Of a stretch of 64,000 bases of DNA, positions 45,502 through 55,021 are shown in pieces; the stretch's first letter is position 1, and each line of letters begins with the position of its first letter. The position numbers and the translations under genes were made by a program. Under the pieces are notes generated by a model. That model was not told where the DNA came from, did no database searches, and saw only the letters and a list, made by a program, of their open reading frames with translations. Source of the stretch: an uncultured Pseudomonadota bacterium (GTDB taxonomy: Bacteria > Pseudomonadota > Gammaproteobacteria > Steroidobacterales > Steroidobacteraceae); assembly GCA_903927005.1 (NCBI GenBank), contig CAIYLH010000097.1, forward strand, positions 1 to 64,000. The letters run 5' to 3'.

Positions 45502-46404
45502 ATGCTCGCCTCCTTCCCGCGCCTTGCCGCCGCCCTGCTGTTATCGCTACCGCTGACGGCGACGGCCGCGCCGCTCAGCGGCCGACTGGCGGCGCCGGCA
45601 GGCGCTGCGCCGGCACTTACGGTCTATGCCTGGTCACTGACTCGCGCGCACCTGTACTCGGTCGCGACCAGCGCGGGGCAGGCCACCTATACGATCGACG
45701 TTCCGCCGGGCCGCTATTGGCTTTTTGCGGCGCCCGCCGAACCCGGCGCGCCGCAGGTGTATGGCGCGCATACCGAATTCGTGCCGTGCAGCCGTTCGAC
45801 GCGCGAACCACACGACTGTTCCTCGCATGGATTGCGCGCGATCGCGTCCGGCGCGGGCCCGCTCGGCGGTATCGACCTGACCGACTGGCACCTGGACGAC
45901 GCCACCACACGGGAGCTGGACCATCTCCTGGGTCGGGCCGATGGTGAGGTGATCGACGAGGCGGAGCTGGCGGCGCCGAAGTTCTCCGAGTATCCCGCCG
46001 CCGCGTTCAGCGGCCCGCATGCCGCAACGCTGCTGGCCGGCGAGCCGCGCAGCGAGCACGAATCACAGCTGGCGGCCGCGCTGACGCTGCCACCGAACTT
46101 CGCCGGGCGAGTGGTGCTGCAACGCATCGGCTGTGGCCCGGGCTGCGAAGGTATTGCGCTGGTAGACGCCGTGACCGGTCGGGTGTCCTTTCCGCCTGCA
46201 CTGGCAGAGTTGCCGGGCGGGACCGCGTGCAGCATCCGCGGCCCACTGGTTTTTCGGCGCGACAGTCGGCTGCTGACGGTGACGGGCCGCGATCGCAACG
46301 AACTAGTGACGCGCTACTACGTCTGGGATGCCGACAGCGGCATGCTGCGGCCGGTCGCAGCGCTCGCCAGCGCCCTCGGCGAACGCTGCGGCCAGACCCA
46401 CTGA
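45502..46404 (+). CDS. Secreted protein of unknown function
   Basis: I do not recognise a family. The 300-residue product has a signal peptide (LAAALLLSLPLTATAA), followed by a segment resembling a carboxypeptidase-regulatory-like beta-sandwich (YTIDVPPGRYWLFAAP) and a remaining part with six or so cysteines, which suggests disulfides outside the cytoplasm. LPPNFAGRVVLQRIGCGPGCEGIALVDAVTGRV is the most conserved-looking stretch. No enzymatic motif is visible. Confidence 0.65.
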   Translation: MLASFPRLAAALLLSLPLTATAAPLSGRLAAPAGAAPALTVYAWSLTRAHLYSVATSAGQATYTIDVPPGRYWLFAAPAEPGAPQVYGAHTEFVPCSRSTREPHDCSSHGLRAIASGAGPLGGIDLTDWHLDDATTRELDHLLGRADGEVIDEAELAAPKFSEYPAAAFSGPHAATLLAGEPRSEHESQLAAALTLPPNFAGRVVLQRIGCGPGCEGIALVDAVTGRVSFPPALAELPGGTACSIRGPLVFRRDSRLLTVTGRDRNELVTRYYVWDADSGMLRPVAALASALGERCGQTH

Positions 46405-46493
46405 CGGCAGGGCAAGCGCCCAGTCACGCTGTTGCCACCCGGCGCGTGTCACACTAAGCCGGGTCTGACCCCTAGCCGCTGCGCGAGCACCCC

Positions 46494-47114
46494 ATGAAAG
46501 CGCTGACCAACATTCTGATGAAAGGCCTCGCGGCCGTACTGCCGATCGGGCTGACGCTGTATACGGTCTGGTGGCTGGCAAACGCCGCCGAGTCGCTGAT
46601 GCGCGGGTTGATCCACGCCTTCGTGCCGGCAGACCAGTACCGCCCGGGCATGGGCATCCTGATGGGCCTGCTGGTGCTGTTCATCGTCGGCTCGCTGGTC
46701 AACGCCTACATCGTGCGGCGCGCGATCTCGGTGTGGGAGGAATTCCTCGGCCGCATCCCGCTGGTGAAGACCGTCTACGGGGCGGTGCGTGACGTGACGC
46801 GACTGCTGCCCTCGGGTGAGAACAAGCGCGACCTGCAGAGCGTCGTGGTGTACCGCGTCGGCGAGGCGCGGATGCTCGGCTTCATCACCCGCGACGACCT
46901 GCCGGAGCTGGAGAAGCAGGCCGGTGGCGTGGATCTGGTCGCGGTGTACTTCCCGCTCAGCTACATGCTCGGGGGCGTGACGCTTTACCTACCGAAGAAT
47001 GCCGTCGAGCCGGTGGACATGCCGGTCGAGGCGGCGATGCGCCTGGCGCTGACCGGCGGCATGGCCAGCGCCTCGGCCCAGCACTCTAACGGCAGCGGCA
47101 ACCCGAAGAGCTGA
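46494..47114 (+). CDS. DUF502 membrane protein
   Basis: The 206-residue protein has two membrane segments (about 10-33 and 50-72) and the DUF502 core, GRIPLVKTVYGAVRDVTRLL followed by YRVGEARMLGFIT and YFPLSYMLGGVTLYLPKN. DUF502 proteins are widespread small inner-membrane proteins without a firm function. The gene lies about 90 bases after the secreted protein, on the same strand. Confidence 0.85.
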   Translation: MKALTNILMKGLAAVLPIGLTLYTVWWLANAAESLMRGLIHAFVPADQYRPGMGILMGLLVLFIVGSLVNAYIVRRAISVWEEFLGRIPLVKTVYGAVRDVTRLLPSGENKRDLQSVVVYRVGEARMLGFITRDDLPELEKQAGGVDLVAVYFPLSYMLGGVTLYLPKNAVEPVDMPVEAAMRLALTGGMASASAQHSNGSGNPKS

Positions 47115-47132
47115 CCGCTACCGCACCGCGCG

Positions 47133-47678
47133 TCACTTCTTGATACGCGTGATCTTCGAGCCTTCCAGGGTCAGGTTGTACATCAGACCCTTGTTCGAAT
47201 AGACGAAGCCGACTATCGGCTTCTGCACGGTCTCGGTGTCCAGCTGGCCAGCGGCGCCCAGGCTTGCGACGGCGACCGAGCCATCTACACCGGCCTTCCA
47301 GCCGTTGACGTCGTGAAAGCGCCGCAGTGAGTCAGCGGTCATGAAGATGATGACCACGCTCTTGCGCTGAACGCCGGCCTGCAGGCCGATCGAACCGGAG
47401 GCGATGTTGTAGTAACCGGCGGTGTGGCCGCCCTCGACCAGTGCGCCCTCACCGAACTCGCCGCCGATCAGCAGACCCGCCTTGTAGACCTCCGGAAAAA
47501 CCAGCATCGCCTGCCCGCGGCCGGCAAGTTCCTTGGCGGCGGACGAGGTCTTGTAGAGCTCCTGAACCGCCTCGCGCACCTTCGCGTCGAGGACTTCCTT
47601 CGAAGCGGCACGACTGATTGCGGGCGACAGGCCCAGAGTGCACAGCACCAGCAGCAGCGGCAGGCGGGATAGCGTCAT
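47133..47678 (-). CDS. SYLF/Ysc84-domain exported protein
   Basis: This 181-residue protein has a signal peptide (LSRLPLLLVLCTLGLSPAISRA) and a SYLF domain (AMLVFPEVYKAGLLIGGEFGEGALVEGG, then SIGLQAGVQRKSVVIIFMT). SYLF domains bind phosphoinositides in eukaryotes; the bacterial exported forms are of unknown role. The start at 47678 follows CTGGAG and matches the signal peptide; the upstream ATG at 47714 would add a non-signal leader. Confidence 0.85.
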   Translation of the reverse strand: MTLSRLPLLLVLCTLGLSPAISRAASKEVLDAKVREAVQELYKTSSAAKELAGRGQAMLVFPEVYKAGLLIGGEFGEGALVEGGHTAGYYNIASGSIGLQAGVQRKSVVIIFMTADSLRRFHDVNGWKAGVDGSVAVASLGAAGQLDTETVQKPIVGFVYSNKGLMYNLTLEGSKITRIKK

Positions 47679-47743
47679 GAATGACTCCAGCGGCGAGAAA
47701 AAATAGAACTCCATTCTACACGCTCGGCCATCGCGGCCCAGAT

Positions 47744-48199
47744 TCAGGCAGTCGCTGTTCGCAGCCTGCTCGCCCTATAGGCGACTGCAACGTGGCTGAT
47801 CCCGGCGGTGCGCCGCGCGACCTGACGGATGTGCTGCATCAGTTGCTGTAGCACGCGCTCCGACGCATAGCGGCCGCCCGCGCCGTAATCATCGGCGACA
47901 CCAACATGCAGCACGGTGATCAAGTCCTGGCCGTCGCGTAGATAGACGATGACGCCAACCGGGCGGGCGCGGCCGTCTTCCTCGTGCACCGCGTAGAGCG
48001 TCTGCACGTCCGGGTTGCCCGCCACCTGCACCCGCAACCAGCCGCGGTCGTCGACCAACTCAGGCAAGCCATAGCGCGCGATAGTCGCGGCGATCTCCTC
48101 GCGCTTGCGGTGCTGCCGCGCGTTGAAGAAAAGCAGCGTCTCGAGTTGCCCGCGCATCAGCGCTGGCAGACGTGACTTCACCTTGATCTGGTACGCCAT
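47744..48199 (-). CDS. Conserved-looking protein of unknown function
   Basis: The track ORF (352 residues from 48802) is a chimera; the protein-like part begins at the ATG at 48199 (MAYQIKVKSRLPALMRGQLETLLFF). The 151-residue product has a basic N-terminal helix, then alternating strands and helices ending RTAGISHVAVAYRASRL. No domain or motif is recognised, though LFFNARQHRKREEIAATIARYGLPEL looks regular enough for a real gene. No signal peptide is visible. Confidence 0.6.
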   Translation of the reverse strand: MAYQIKVKSRLPALMRGQLETLLFFNARQHRKREEIAATIARYGLPELVDDRGWLRVQVAGNPDVQTLYAVHEEDGRARPVGVIVYLRDGQDLITVLHVGVADDYGAGGRYASERVLQQLMQHIRQVARRTAGISHVAVAYRASRLRTATA

Positions 48200-48592
48200 G
48201 CTCTCAACCCCCGTCCGTCTCTTGTTATGTGACCGAGCACGTCTGTGCGGCTCGATTCCCGTCGACGACGATCCTGCACCGGCTCGGCGCGCCTGTCGAG
48301 CGTCTTGATGCTCCGCGGCGGCGATAAAATTATTCAATATCAATGAGTTACGTGATGCGTCAGCGCCACAGCCGGCGGCAGCGAGCGCTCCCGGTCGGGG
48401 CCTAAGCTGGCGTGGGGCCTCAAATTTTTGACGTGCGTCACGGGGTAGGAACGCACAACCGTTAACTGTCTCCCGTTCGCAACGCGGCCGTTGCAGAACG
48501 ATGCTTGCCGGGGGTGGCCGCGCCCGGCACAGCCGGGGGGTCCCACGAGGCAGCCGGGCGGCTCTGGGCCGCCCTGGAAAGGACATCCAGTC
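48200..48592. promoter_or_regulatory. Gap with AT-rich block and TGACG dyads
   Basis: No gene is supported. An AT-rich block (ATAAAATTATTCAATATCAATGAG) is followed by TGATGCGTCA (about 48355) and a second dyad, TGACGTGCGTCA (48429-48440), both upstream of the receiver-like gene. They could be binding sites of one regulator, but I cannot name it. Confidence 0.35.
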
Positions 48593-49261
48593 ATGCACAC
48601 GCGTCGCTCTTGGGCGCCCGTCAAACAGCAGGCGCCCGAGCCGGCGCCGTCCGCGGCGCCCTCTGGCGCTGCGCGCCGCTCTATCGCGGTCGTCACCGAG
48701 GACCCAGCGCTGGGGGAAGCCTTGCGCCTGGCCACGCCCGAACGCAGCGTGATGATCATCGCCACGCCGCTGGCGCTCGCCGACCTGCTGCTGCAGGAGC
48801 ACACCGCCGTGCTGGTGCTGGACAGCGAGGTTCTGGGCCAGAGCGCGCCATTGGTCGTAGATCGATTGTCCGAGCAGTTCCCGGAACTCAGCCTGATCGC
48901 GGTCGGCTCGCGCGCTGACGAACGGGCACTGTCAACGCAGTTGTCTAGCGGTCGTATCTATCGCTTCCTCCATCGTCCTGCCTCGATCGAACGGGCACGG
49001 ACCTTCGTCGAGGCCGCCCTACGCCGTCAGGCCTGCCTGGACGCGCCTGCCCCAGCGACACCGGAATTTTGGCCCGCGTTGCTGAAGTGGGGGGCCGCGC
49101 TTGCGGCGCTCGCCGTGGTAACGCGGGTGCTCATCCACCTGCTCGCCGCGAGCCCGCCGCCAGCCGCGCCAACCACCCCGGCCCCGCTCGAACCGGTTCG
49201 CCCACCGCCGATAGCGTCGGCGACCGTGACGCCGCAGCAGACTCGGCCCCAGCACCGCTAG
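48593..49261 (+). CDS. Receiver-like (REC) protein with C-terminal membrane anchor
   Basis: The 222-residue protein has an N-terminal receiver-like domain (about 30-145) with acidic pair E36/D37, a candidate phospho-acceptor D77 (TAVLVLDSE) and FLHRP at the position where receivers keep Lys-Pro, so the Lys is His or Arg. A hydrophobic segment (about 164-186) and a Pro/Thr-rich tail follow. The anchor is at the opposite end from that usual in two-component proteins, and the Lys change suggests a pseudo-receiver. The ATG follows AAGGA. No partner kinase is nearby. Confidence 0.6.
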   Translation: MHTRRSWAPVKQQAPEPAPSAAPSGAARRSIAVVTEDPALGEALRLATPERSVMIIATPLALADLLLQEHTAVLVLDSEVLGQSAPLVVDRLSEQFPELSLIAVGSRADERALSTQLSSGRIYRFLHRPASIERARTFVEAALRRQACLDAPAPATPEFWPALLKWGAALAALAVVTRVLIHLLAASPPPAAPTTPAPLEPVRPPPIASATVTPQQTRPQHR

Positions 49262-49524
49262 CGACGGAGGCAGCGGCCGACTGGTAGCGCCACTGCGCGC
49301 GACGATCGTCAACCGCAGGACGGCTCGTGGCAGCCGCGAAGGCGGCGCGGCCACCCCGACCGTAACCGACGGCGAGTTGCACTGGACACAAGCCTCCGTG
49401 TGGTCGGGACGCCATGGGCGCGACGCAGATAGGGCTGGCGTTCCCGCAGGGTATAGAACACAACTGCGCATGACGTTGCTCGCCAGTCGCGCTACCCTCG
49501 GTGCCCCGAACCCGGAGTCAGCGC

Positions 49525-49974
49525 ATGAAACTCGACATCAACGGCCGCACGCATGAGGTGGATGCCTCCCCCGAGATGCCGCTGCTATGGGCACTGCGCG
49601 ACCTGGTGGGCCTGACTGGCACGAAGTTCGGCTGCGGCGCGGCGCTGTGCGGCGCCTGCACCGTGCATCTGGACGGCGAAGCGACGCGCGCGTGCGTGAC
49701 GCCGCTGTCGGCAGTCGCCGGTCGCAAGATCACGACGATCGAGGGAATCGCCGAAAGTGCACTGGGCAAGAAGGTCCAGGCCGCGTGGATCGCCGAGGAC
49801 GTACCCCAGTGCGGTTACTGCCAATCAGGCCAGATCATGTCGGCCGTCGCGCTGCTACGCAGCCATCCGAAACCGAGCGATGCGGACATCGACAGCGGCA
49901 TGAACGGCAACCTGTGCCGCTGCGGCACCTACAACCGCATCCGCCTGGCGATCCACCGCGCCGCTGAGTCCTGA
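49525..49974 (+). CDS. iorA: Aldehyde/isoquinoline oxidoreductase, [2Fe-2S] subunit
   Basis: The 149-residue subunit has the plant-type ferredoxin cluster ([14 protein letters not shown]) and the second helical [2Fe-2S] cluster ([16 protein letters not shown] and CRCGTY), exactly as in the small subunits of molybdenum hydroxylases such as isoquinoline 1-oxidoreductase IorA. It passes electrons from the molybdenum subunit encoded 12 bases downstream. The ATG at 49525 follows CCCGGAG; the track's GTG at 49501 is less likely. The exact substrate is not known. Confidence 0.9.
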   Translation: MKLDINGRTHEVDASPEMPLLWALRDLVGLTGTKFGCGAALCGACTVHLDGEATRACVTPLSAVAGRKITTIEGIAESALGKKVQAAWIAEDVPQCGYCQSGQIMSAVALLRSHPKPSDADIDSGMNGNLCRCGTYNRIRLAIHRAAES

Positions 49975-49986
49975 GGGAAGAGCGCC

Positions 49987-52140
49987 ATGTACGCCTCACG
50001 CCGAACGTTCCTGAAGACCGCCGGCACCGCCGCCGGCGGCCTGCTGATTGGGCTTGCGCTGCCAGTGCGCACGCGGGCCGCGACCGCCAGCGTCGCCGCT
50101 GACACTGCCGTCAACGCCTACGTGCGTATCGCGACGGACGGCAAAGTCACACTGCTGGTGCCGAAATCCGAGATGGGCCAGGGCGTCTACACCGGCTTTG
50201 CGCAGATCCTTGCCGACGAACTCGAAGTCGGCCTGGAGCACGTCACGGTCGAGGCGGCACCCGTCGCCGCGGTCTACAACGCGACCTTCGCGCCGATGCA
50301 ATTCACCGGCGGCAGCTCCAGCATCGCAGGCAGCTTTGAGGTGCTGCGCAAGGCAGGCGCCAGTGCGCGCAGCATGCTGATCGCCGCCGCCGCCACCGAG
50401 CTCGGCGTGCCCGCAGGCGAACTGCACGCAGCGAACGGCGCCGTCGTGCACGCCGCCAGTGGCCGGCAGCTGAGCTATGGCGCCCTCGCCGCCCGCGCCG
50501 CCACGCTGCCCGCGCCGACCGACGCAAAGCCCAAACCCGCCAGCGAATGGCGACTGATCGGCAAGGCCGTGCCGCGCATCGACACCCGCGCCAAGGTCAA
50601 CGGCAGCGCTGGCTTTGGCCTCGACGTACGCCTGCCAGGCATGGTCTATGCGGTGGTCGCGCGACCGTCCACCTTCGGCGCAACGCCGCTGCGTTACGAC
50701 GCCAAGGCCGCCCGTGCGGTGCGCGGCGTGCTGGAGGTGCGCGAGGTACCGAGCGGCATCGCCGTGATTGCGACCAACACCTGGGCTGCAACCCAGGGAC
50801 GCGCCGCGCTACGCGTCGAGTGGCAGGCCGGCGCAGGCGCCGAGCTTTCCAGCGACCGGATCGCCGCGGACTATGCCGCGCGCGCACGCACGCCCGGCGT
50901 CGTCGTCTACGAGCGCGGCGCCGCCTCCGCGACGGCCACTGGTCACGCGCTGGAGGCCGACTACGCAACGCCATACCTCGCGCACGCGCCCATGGAGCCC
51001 CTCAACTGCGTCGTGGCGTTCTCTGCCGCCGGCTGCGATGTCTATACCGGCACCCAGTTCCAGACCGTCGACCGTGCCGCGGCCGCCGCGGTCGCGGGCC
51101 TGGCACCTGAGCAGGTGCGCCTGCATACGACTTTATTGGGCGGCGGCTTTGGTCGGCGCGGCAACCCGGCTAGTGACTGGGTACGCGAAGCCGTCGCCGT
51201 CGCCAAGGGCTATCCGCAGCCCGTCATGACCGTCTGGACCCGCGAGGATGACCTGCACGGCGGGTACTACCGCCCGCAGGCCCACAATCGCCTCACCGCG
51301 GTGCTGGCGGCCGATGGCCTGCCGGCCAGCTGGAGCCACACACAGGTCGTGCAGTCGCTGACCCGCGGCACGGCCTTCCACGCCATGATGGTCAACCCGA
51401 AGACCGGCATCGAGGCGACCCAGCACGAGGGCGCCTCGGACCTGAGCTATGCCATCCCGAACGTGCGCGTCGCGGTACACGACGCGATCCAGCCGGTGCC
51501 GGTCCTGTGGTGGCGCTCGGTCGGCCACACGCACACAAGCTTCGCCGTCGAGAGCTTCGTCGACGAATGTGCCGCTGCCGCAGGCCAGGACCCACTCGCC
51601 TACCGGCTTGCGCTACTGGCCGACCAGCCGCGCCATCTGGCAGTGCTCAAGCTCGCCGCCGAGAAGGCCGGCTGGGGCACGCCGCTGCCGAGCGGTCACG
51701 CCCGTGGCATCGCGGTGCATGCCTCGTTCGGCAGCGTCGTCGCCGAAGTGGCCGAAGTATCGCTGGTCGACGGCAAGCCACGCGTACACCGCGTCGTCGC
51801 CGCCATCCACTGCGGGCTCGTGGTCAACCCGGGCCAAGTGGCCTACCAGGTCGAAGGTGCGGTCTGCTTCGCGCTATCAGCTGCCCTGCATGGTGAGATC
51901 ACGTTCGTGGACGGGCAGGTACAGCAGTCGAACTTTGGCGACTACACCCCGGTCCGGCTCACCGAGATGCCGCGCGTCGAGGTGCACATCGTCCCTTCGA
52001 CCGACGCGCCCACCGGCGTCGGCGAACCGGGCACGCCGCCGCTGGCGGCGGCGGTGACCAATGCACTGTATGCGCTGACCGGCGTGCGTGCGCGGCGGCT
52101 GCCGCTCTCGCACGTGGAGTTTACCAAGGCAAGCGCCTAA
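49987..52140 (+). CDS. iorB: Molybdenum hydroxylase large subunit (isoquinoline 1-oxidoreductase beta-like)
   Basis: The 717-residue protein begins with a Tat signal ([15 protein letters not shown]), as IorB-type subunits do, and binds the molybdenum cofactor: [39 protein letters not shown] and the late [20 protein letters not shown] with the catalytic Glu. With IorA it hydroxylates an N-heterocycle or aldehyde. The FAD subunit of xanthine dehydrogenase is missing, as expected for this two-subunit class. The complex is likely exported folded with the small subunit. Confidence 0.9.
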   Translation: MYASRRTFLKTAGTAAGGLLIGLALPVRTRAATASVAADTAVNAYVRIATDGKVTLLVPKSEMGQGVYTGFAQILADELEVGLEHVTVEAAPVAAVYNATFAPMQFTGGSSSIAGSFEVLRKAGASARSMLIAAAATELGVPAGELHAANGAVVHAASGRQLSYGALAARAATLPAPTDAKPKPASEWRLIGKAVPRIDTRAKVNGSAGFGLDVRLPGMVYAVVARPSTFGATPLRYDAKAARAVRGVLEVREVPSGIAVIATNTWAATQGRAALRVEWQAGAGAELSSDRIAADYAARARTPGVVVYERGAASATATGHALEADYATPYLAHAPMEPLNCVVAFSAAGCDVYTGTQFQTVDRAAAAAVAGLAPEQVRLHTTLLGGGFGRRGNPASDWVREAVAVAKGYPQPVMTVWTREDDLHGGYYRPQAHNRLTAVLAADGLPASWSHTQVVQSLTRGTAFHAMMVNPKTGIEATQHEGASDLSYAIPNVRVAVHDAIQPVPVLWWRSVGHTHTSFAVESFVDECAAAAGQDPLAYRLALLADQPRHLAVLKLAAEKAGWGTPLPSGHARGIAVHASFGSVVAEVAEVSLVDGKPRVHRVVAAIHCGLVVNPGQVAYQVEGAVCFALSAALHGEITFVDGQVQQSNFGDYTPVRLTEMPRVEVHIVPSTDAPTGVGEPGTPPLAAAVTNALYALTGVRARRLPLSHVEFTKASA

Positions 52141-52216
52141 CGCCGCAGCGTGTGCATCTGGTGAGGCTCGCGGCGTCCAGCGCGAGCCGCGCATCCACCG
52201 GCAACGCAGTCGCGCT

Positions 52217-54301
52217 TTAGCGCGACTCTTCGTGGCTGGGTTCGCTCGCGGCAAGTCCGGTCTGGTCCAACACGAAAGCGTATTCCTGCGCGGTCTCCCT
52301 ATAGCGCTGGAAGCGCCCGGGCTTACCGCCGTGGCCTGTATCGAAGTCCGTGCGCAGCACGAGCAGCGCATCGTTGGTGCGCCGCGCGCGCAACAGCGCA
52401 ACCCACTTGGCGGGCTCCCAGTACTGCACCTGGCTGTCGTGCAGGGCCGTCGTCACCAGCATCGCCGGATAGGCCTGCTCGCTGACATTGTCATAGGGGC
52501 TGTAGGACAGCATGTATTCGTACACCTGACGATCGGCGGCGGGGTTGCCCCATTCGTCGTACTCGTTGGTGGTCAGCGGGATGTCGTCATCGAGCATCGT
52601 CGTGACGATATCGACGAAGGGAACGTCCGCGACCATAGCGCGGTACTCGCCAGGGGCGAGGTTCGCGACGGCTCCCACCAGCAGACCGCCGGCACTGCCG
52701 CCGGCGGCGCAGACGCGAGCCGGGTCCACGTAACGCTCGCTGACCAGATGTCGAGTGACGTCGATGAAGTCCTCGAAAGTATGGCGCTTGGCGAGCATGC
52801 GGCCATCGTCATACCAGAACCGCCCGAGCTCCTGCCCGCCGCGCACGTGTGCGAGCGCAAACACGAAGCCACGATCGACCAGCGACAGGACGCTGGAACG
52901 AAACGACGGGTCCATCGAGTGGCCATAAGAGCCGTACGCGTACTGATAGAGCGGCGCGGTGCCGTTGCGCTCACAGCCGCGCCGATAGAGCAGCGACACC
53001 GGCACCCGCTTCCCGTCACGCGTCGGCGCCTGCACGAACTCGGTCGCATAATGCGCCGAGTCGAAATGTCCCTCGACCGGATCTCGCTTTAACAGCACTC
53101 GCTCGCCGCTGCGCATGTCGTAGTCGTAAGTGGTGCGCGGCGTGGTCAGCGACGAGTAGACGTAGCGCAGCACGTGGCTGGCGATTTCTTCGTTGTCGCC
53201 CAGCGACATCGTGTAGGCGGGCTCCGCGGCATCGAGCAGAAAATCGCGCGAACCGTCCCACGCGCGCACGCGGATCTTGCGCAGGCCCTCGGCGCGCTCT
53301 GCAATGACCAGGAAGTCGCGAAACACCTCGAAGCCACCGACGAATACCTCCGCCCGATGCGCGACCTCGTCGCGCCACAGCGTCCGATCGGCGACCGCGT
53401 CGATCGGTGTCGAGGCGATACGAAAGTTCGGCGCGCAGTGATTGCTGCGGATCACGAACCGGTCGCCGACGTCGTCGAGCTGGTACTCGTGGTCGCGCTC
53501 ACGCGGCAGAGCGATGCGAAAGAGCAACGCCGGATCATCAGTACGGGCGTAGTGATATTCGCTGGATACCGTGCTCTGCAGCACGATGTACACGTAGTGG
53601 CCGCTCTTGCTGCGCTCGACGCCCATGTAGTACGCGCGATCGGCCTCCTCGTATACCAGCGTGTCGGCGTCTGGCGGCGTGCCGAGCACATGCCGAAAGA
53701 CGCGATAGCCGAGCAGCGTCTCCGGATCCTTCGCGACGTAAAGCAACGACTGACCATCATCCGCCCAGGCAAGATCGGGCTCGACGTTCTCGATCCGTTC
53801 CGGGTAATCACAGCCGCTGCTCAGGTCACGAAAGCGCAGCGTGTACTGGCGCCGGCCGCGGGTGTCCTCGGCCAGTGCCAGGGTGCGATTGTCGGGACTG
53901 ACCTCGAGGTTTCCCAGTTCGTAAAAATCATGGCCGGCAGCTTCCAGGTTGCCGTCGACCAGCAGCTCCTCCACGGCGTCTGGCGTCAGGCGGCGCACGT
54001 GCAGGGCGTACTCGCGACCAGGCTCGTAGCGACTGGAGTACCAGTAACCGTTCGACAGCACCGGCACGGTTGCATCATCCTGCCTCAGGCGGCCGACCAT
54101 CTCCTGATATAGGCGCTCCTCCAGCGGCTGCACGTGTGCCAGCTGGCGCGCCCGGTAGTCGTTTTCGGCCTGCAGGTAGGCCAGCACGGCGGGCTCATCG
54201 CGCTCGTCGTCGCGCAGCCAGTAATAGGGATCGGCGCGCGGCCCCCACGGCGAAAGCACCTGGAAGTCGCGAATCTCAGCGCGGGGTGCGTCGTCAGACA
54301 T
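52217..54301 (-). CDS. ptrB: Oligopeptidase B (S9A)
   Basis: The 694-residue enzyme is a cytosolic serine peptidase that cuts peptides after Arg or Lys. The N-terminus (DPYYWLRDDERDEPAVLAYLQAEN) and the propeller are typical. The nucleophile is in CAAGGSAGGLLVG, with RGGQELGRFWYDDG and the final DTGHGGKPGRF giving the catalytic His. It is the second S9 peptidase in the window and has no signal peptide. The gene faces the molybdenum hydroxylase convergently and is divergent from the MalM-like gene. Confidence 0.93.
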   Translation of the reverse strand: MSDDAPRAEIRDFQVLSPWGPRADPYYWLRDDERDEPAVLAYLQAENDYRARQLAHVQPLEERLYQEMVGRLRQDDATVPVLSNGYWYSSRYEPGREYALHVRRLTPDAVEELLVDGNLEAAGHDFYELGNLEVSPDNRTLALAEDTRGRRQYTLRFRDLSSGCDYPERIENVEPDLAWADDGQSLLYVAKDPETLLGYRVFRHVLGTPPDADTLVYEEADRAYYMGVERSKSGHYVYIVLQSTVSSEYHYARTDDPALLFRIALPRERDHEYQLDDVGDRFVIRSNHCAPNFRIASTPIDAVADRTLWRDEVAHRAEVFVGGFEVFRDFLVIAERAEGLRKIRVRAWDGSRDFLLDAAEPAYTMSLGDNEEIASHVLRYVYSSLTTPRTTYDYDMRSGERVLLKRDPVEGHFDSAHYATEFVQAPTRDGKRVPVSLLYRRGCERNGTAPLYQYAYGSYGHSMDPSFRSSVLSLVDRGFVFALAHVRGGQELGRFWYDDGRMLAKRHTFEDFIDVTRHLVSERYVDPARVCAAGGSAGGLLVGAVANLAPGEYRAMVADVPFVDIVTTMLDDDIPLTTNEYDEWGNPAADRQVYEYMLSYSPYDNVSEQAYPAMLVTTALHDSQVQYWEPAKWVALLRARRTNDALLVLRTDFDTGHGGKPGRFQRYRETAQEYAFVLDQTGLAASEPSHEESR

Positions 54302-54386
54302 GGGTGGAGGAGATCTCGCCGGCTCGGCAGGGGCCTCATGGTACGCGACGGCGGGTCGGGCGCCGCCTCCGTGCTAGCCTTGGCGG

Positions 54387-55016
54387 ATGTCATTCAGGCT
54401 CCGCCCTCTCCATTTCTGCGGCCTCGCGGCACTCGCGTGTGCGCTGCCGTTGGTCGCAGCCGCCGCCCGGCCACCGACCGACCCCGCAGAGTTCCACTAC
54501 GAGTCGCTGCCCGCGGCCGGCAGCGTGGAAACAGCGATCGACGCGGGCGGCCCGCGCTTCGACTTCAAGTCCGGGCGTAGCGCCTACCGGGCCTTTCGGC
54601 TGCCGGACGCGGAGCGGCCGTATCTGATTGAAATCCGCAGCCTGCTGCAGGGCGGGCTCGAGCCACTGCACGCGCGCGTGCTGTATCCGGTGGCAGCGCT
54701 GCTGACCGACGATTTTCTGGTGTCGCGCCAGACCGAGCTTGAGTCGCTGCGCTTCGACCTGCCGGTGTTCGAACAGGCGTACGCCCCGGCCTATCGCCTG
54801 ACGCTCGGTGTTGATCCGGCGCAGGGACACGAGCGTTACCTGGTCGTCTACACGCCAGCCTCACTGCTCGCGCCGCGGCTGCTGCCGGCCGCCACGACGG
54901 CCGAGGACGCCTCACAAGCCGCGCGCGGAGTCTGGCTCGGGGCGGCACCAGGCGGGCGGCTGCGAATCACGATCGTGCCGAACGTGGGCGCACCACGCGA
55001 GGACAGCGCGCCCTAA
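54387..55016 (+). CDS. MalM-like periplasmic protein
   Basis: The 209-residue protein has a signal peptide (CGLAALACALPLVAAAA) and a segment resembling MalM-family proteins (FDFKSGRSAYRAFRLPDAERPYLIEIRSL, then YPVAALLTDDFLVSRQ). MalM in E. coli is a periplasmic protein of the maltose regulon with no firm role. No maltose genes are nearby, so this is a family resemblance only. Confidence 0.55.
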   Translation: MSFRLRPLHFCGLAALACALPLVAAAARPPTDPAEFHYESLPAAGSVETAIDAGGPRFDFKSGRSAYRAFRLPDAERPYLIEIRSLLQGGLEPLHARVLYPVAALLTDDFLVSRQTELESLRFDLPVFEQAYAPAYRLTLGVDPAQGHERYLVVYTPASLLAPRLLPAATTAEDASQAARGVWLGAAPGGRLRITIVPNVGAPREDSAP

Positions 55017-55021
55017 AGGCG

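Noticed and set aside
48200-48802. N-terminal part of track ORF 47744-48802 and related frames
   Set aside because: Composition is Arg/Ala-rich shadow; a normal protein start is at 48199.
49262-49524. Possible small gene before iorA
   Set aside because: Only Arg-rich shadow frames are present, without start signals.
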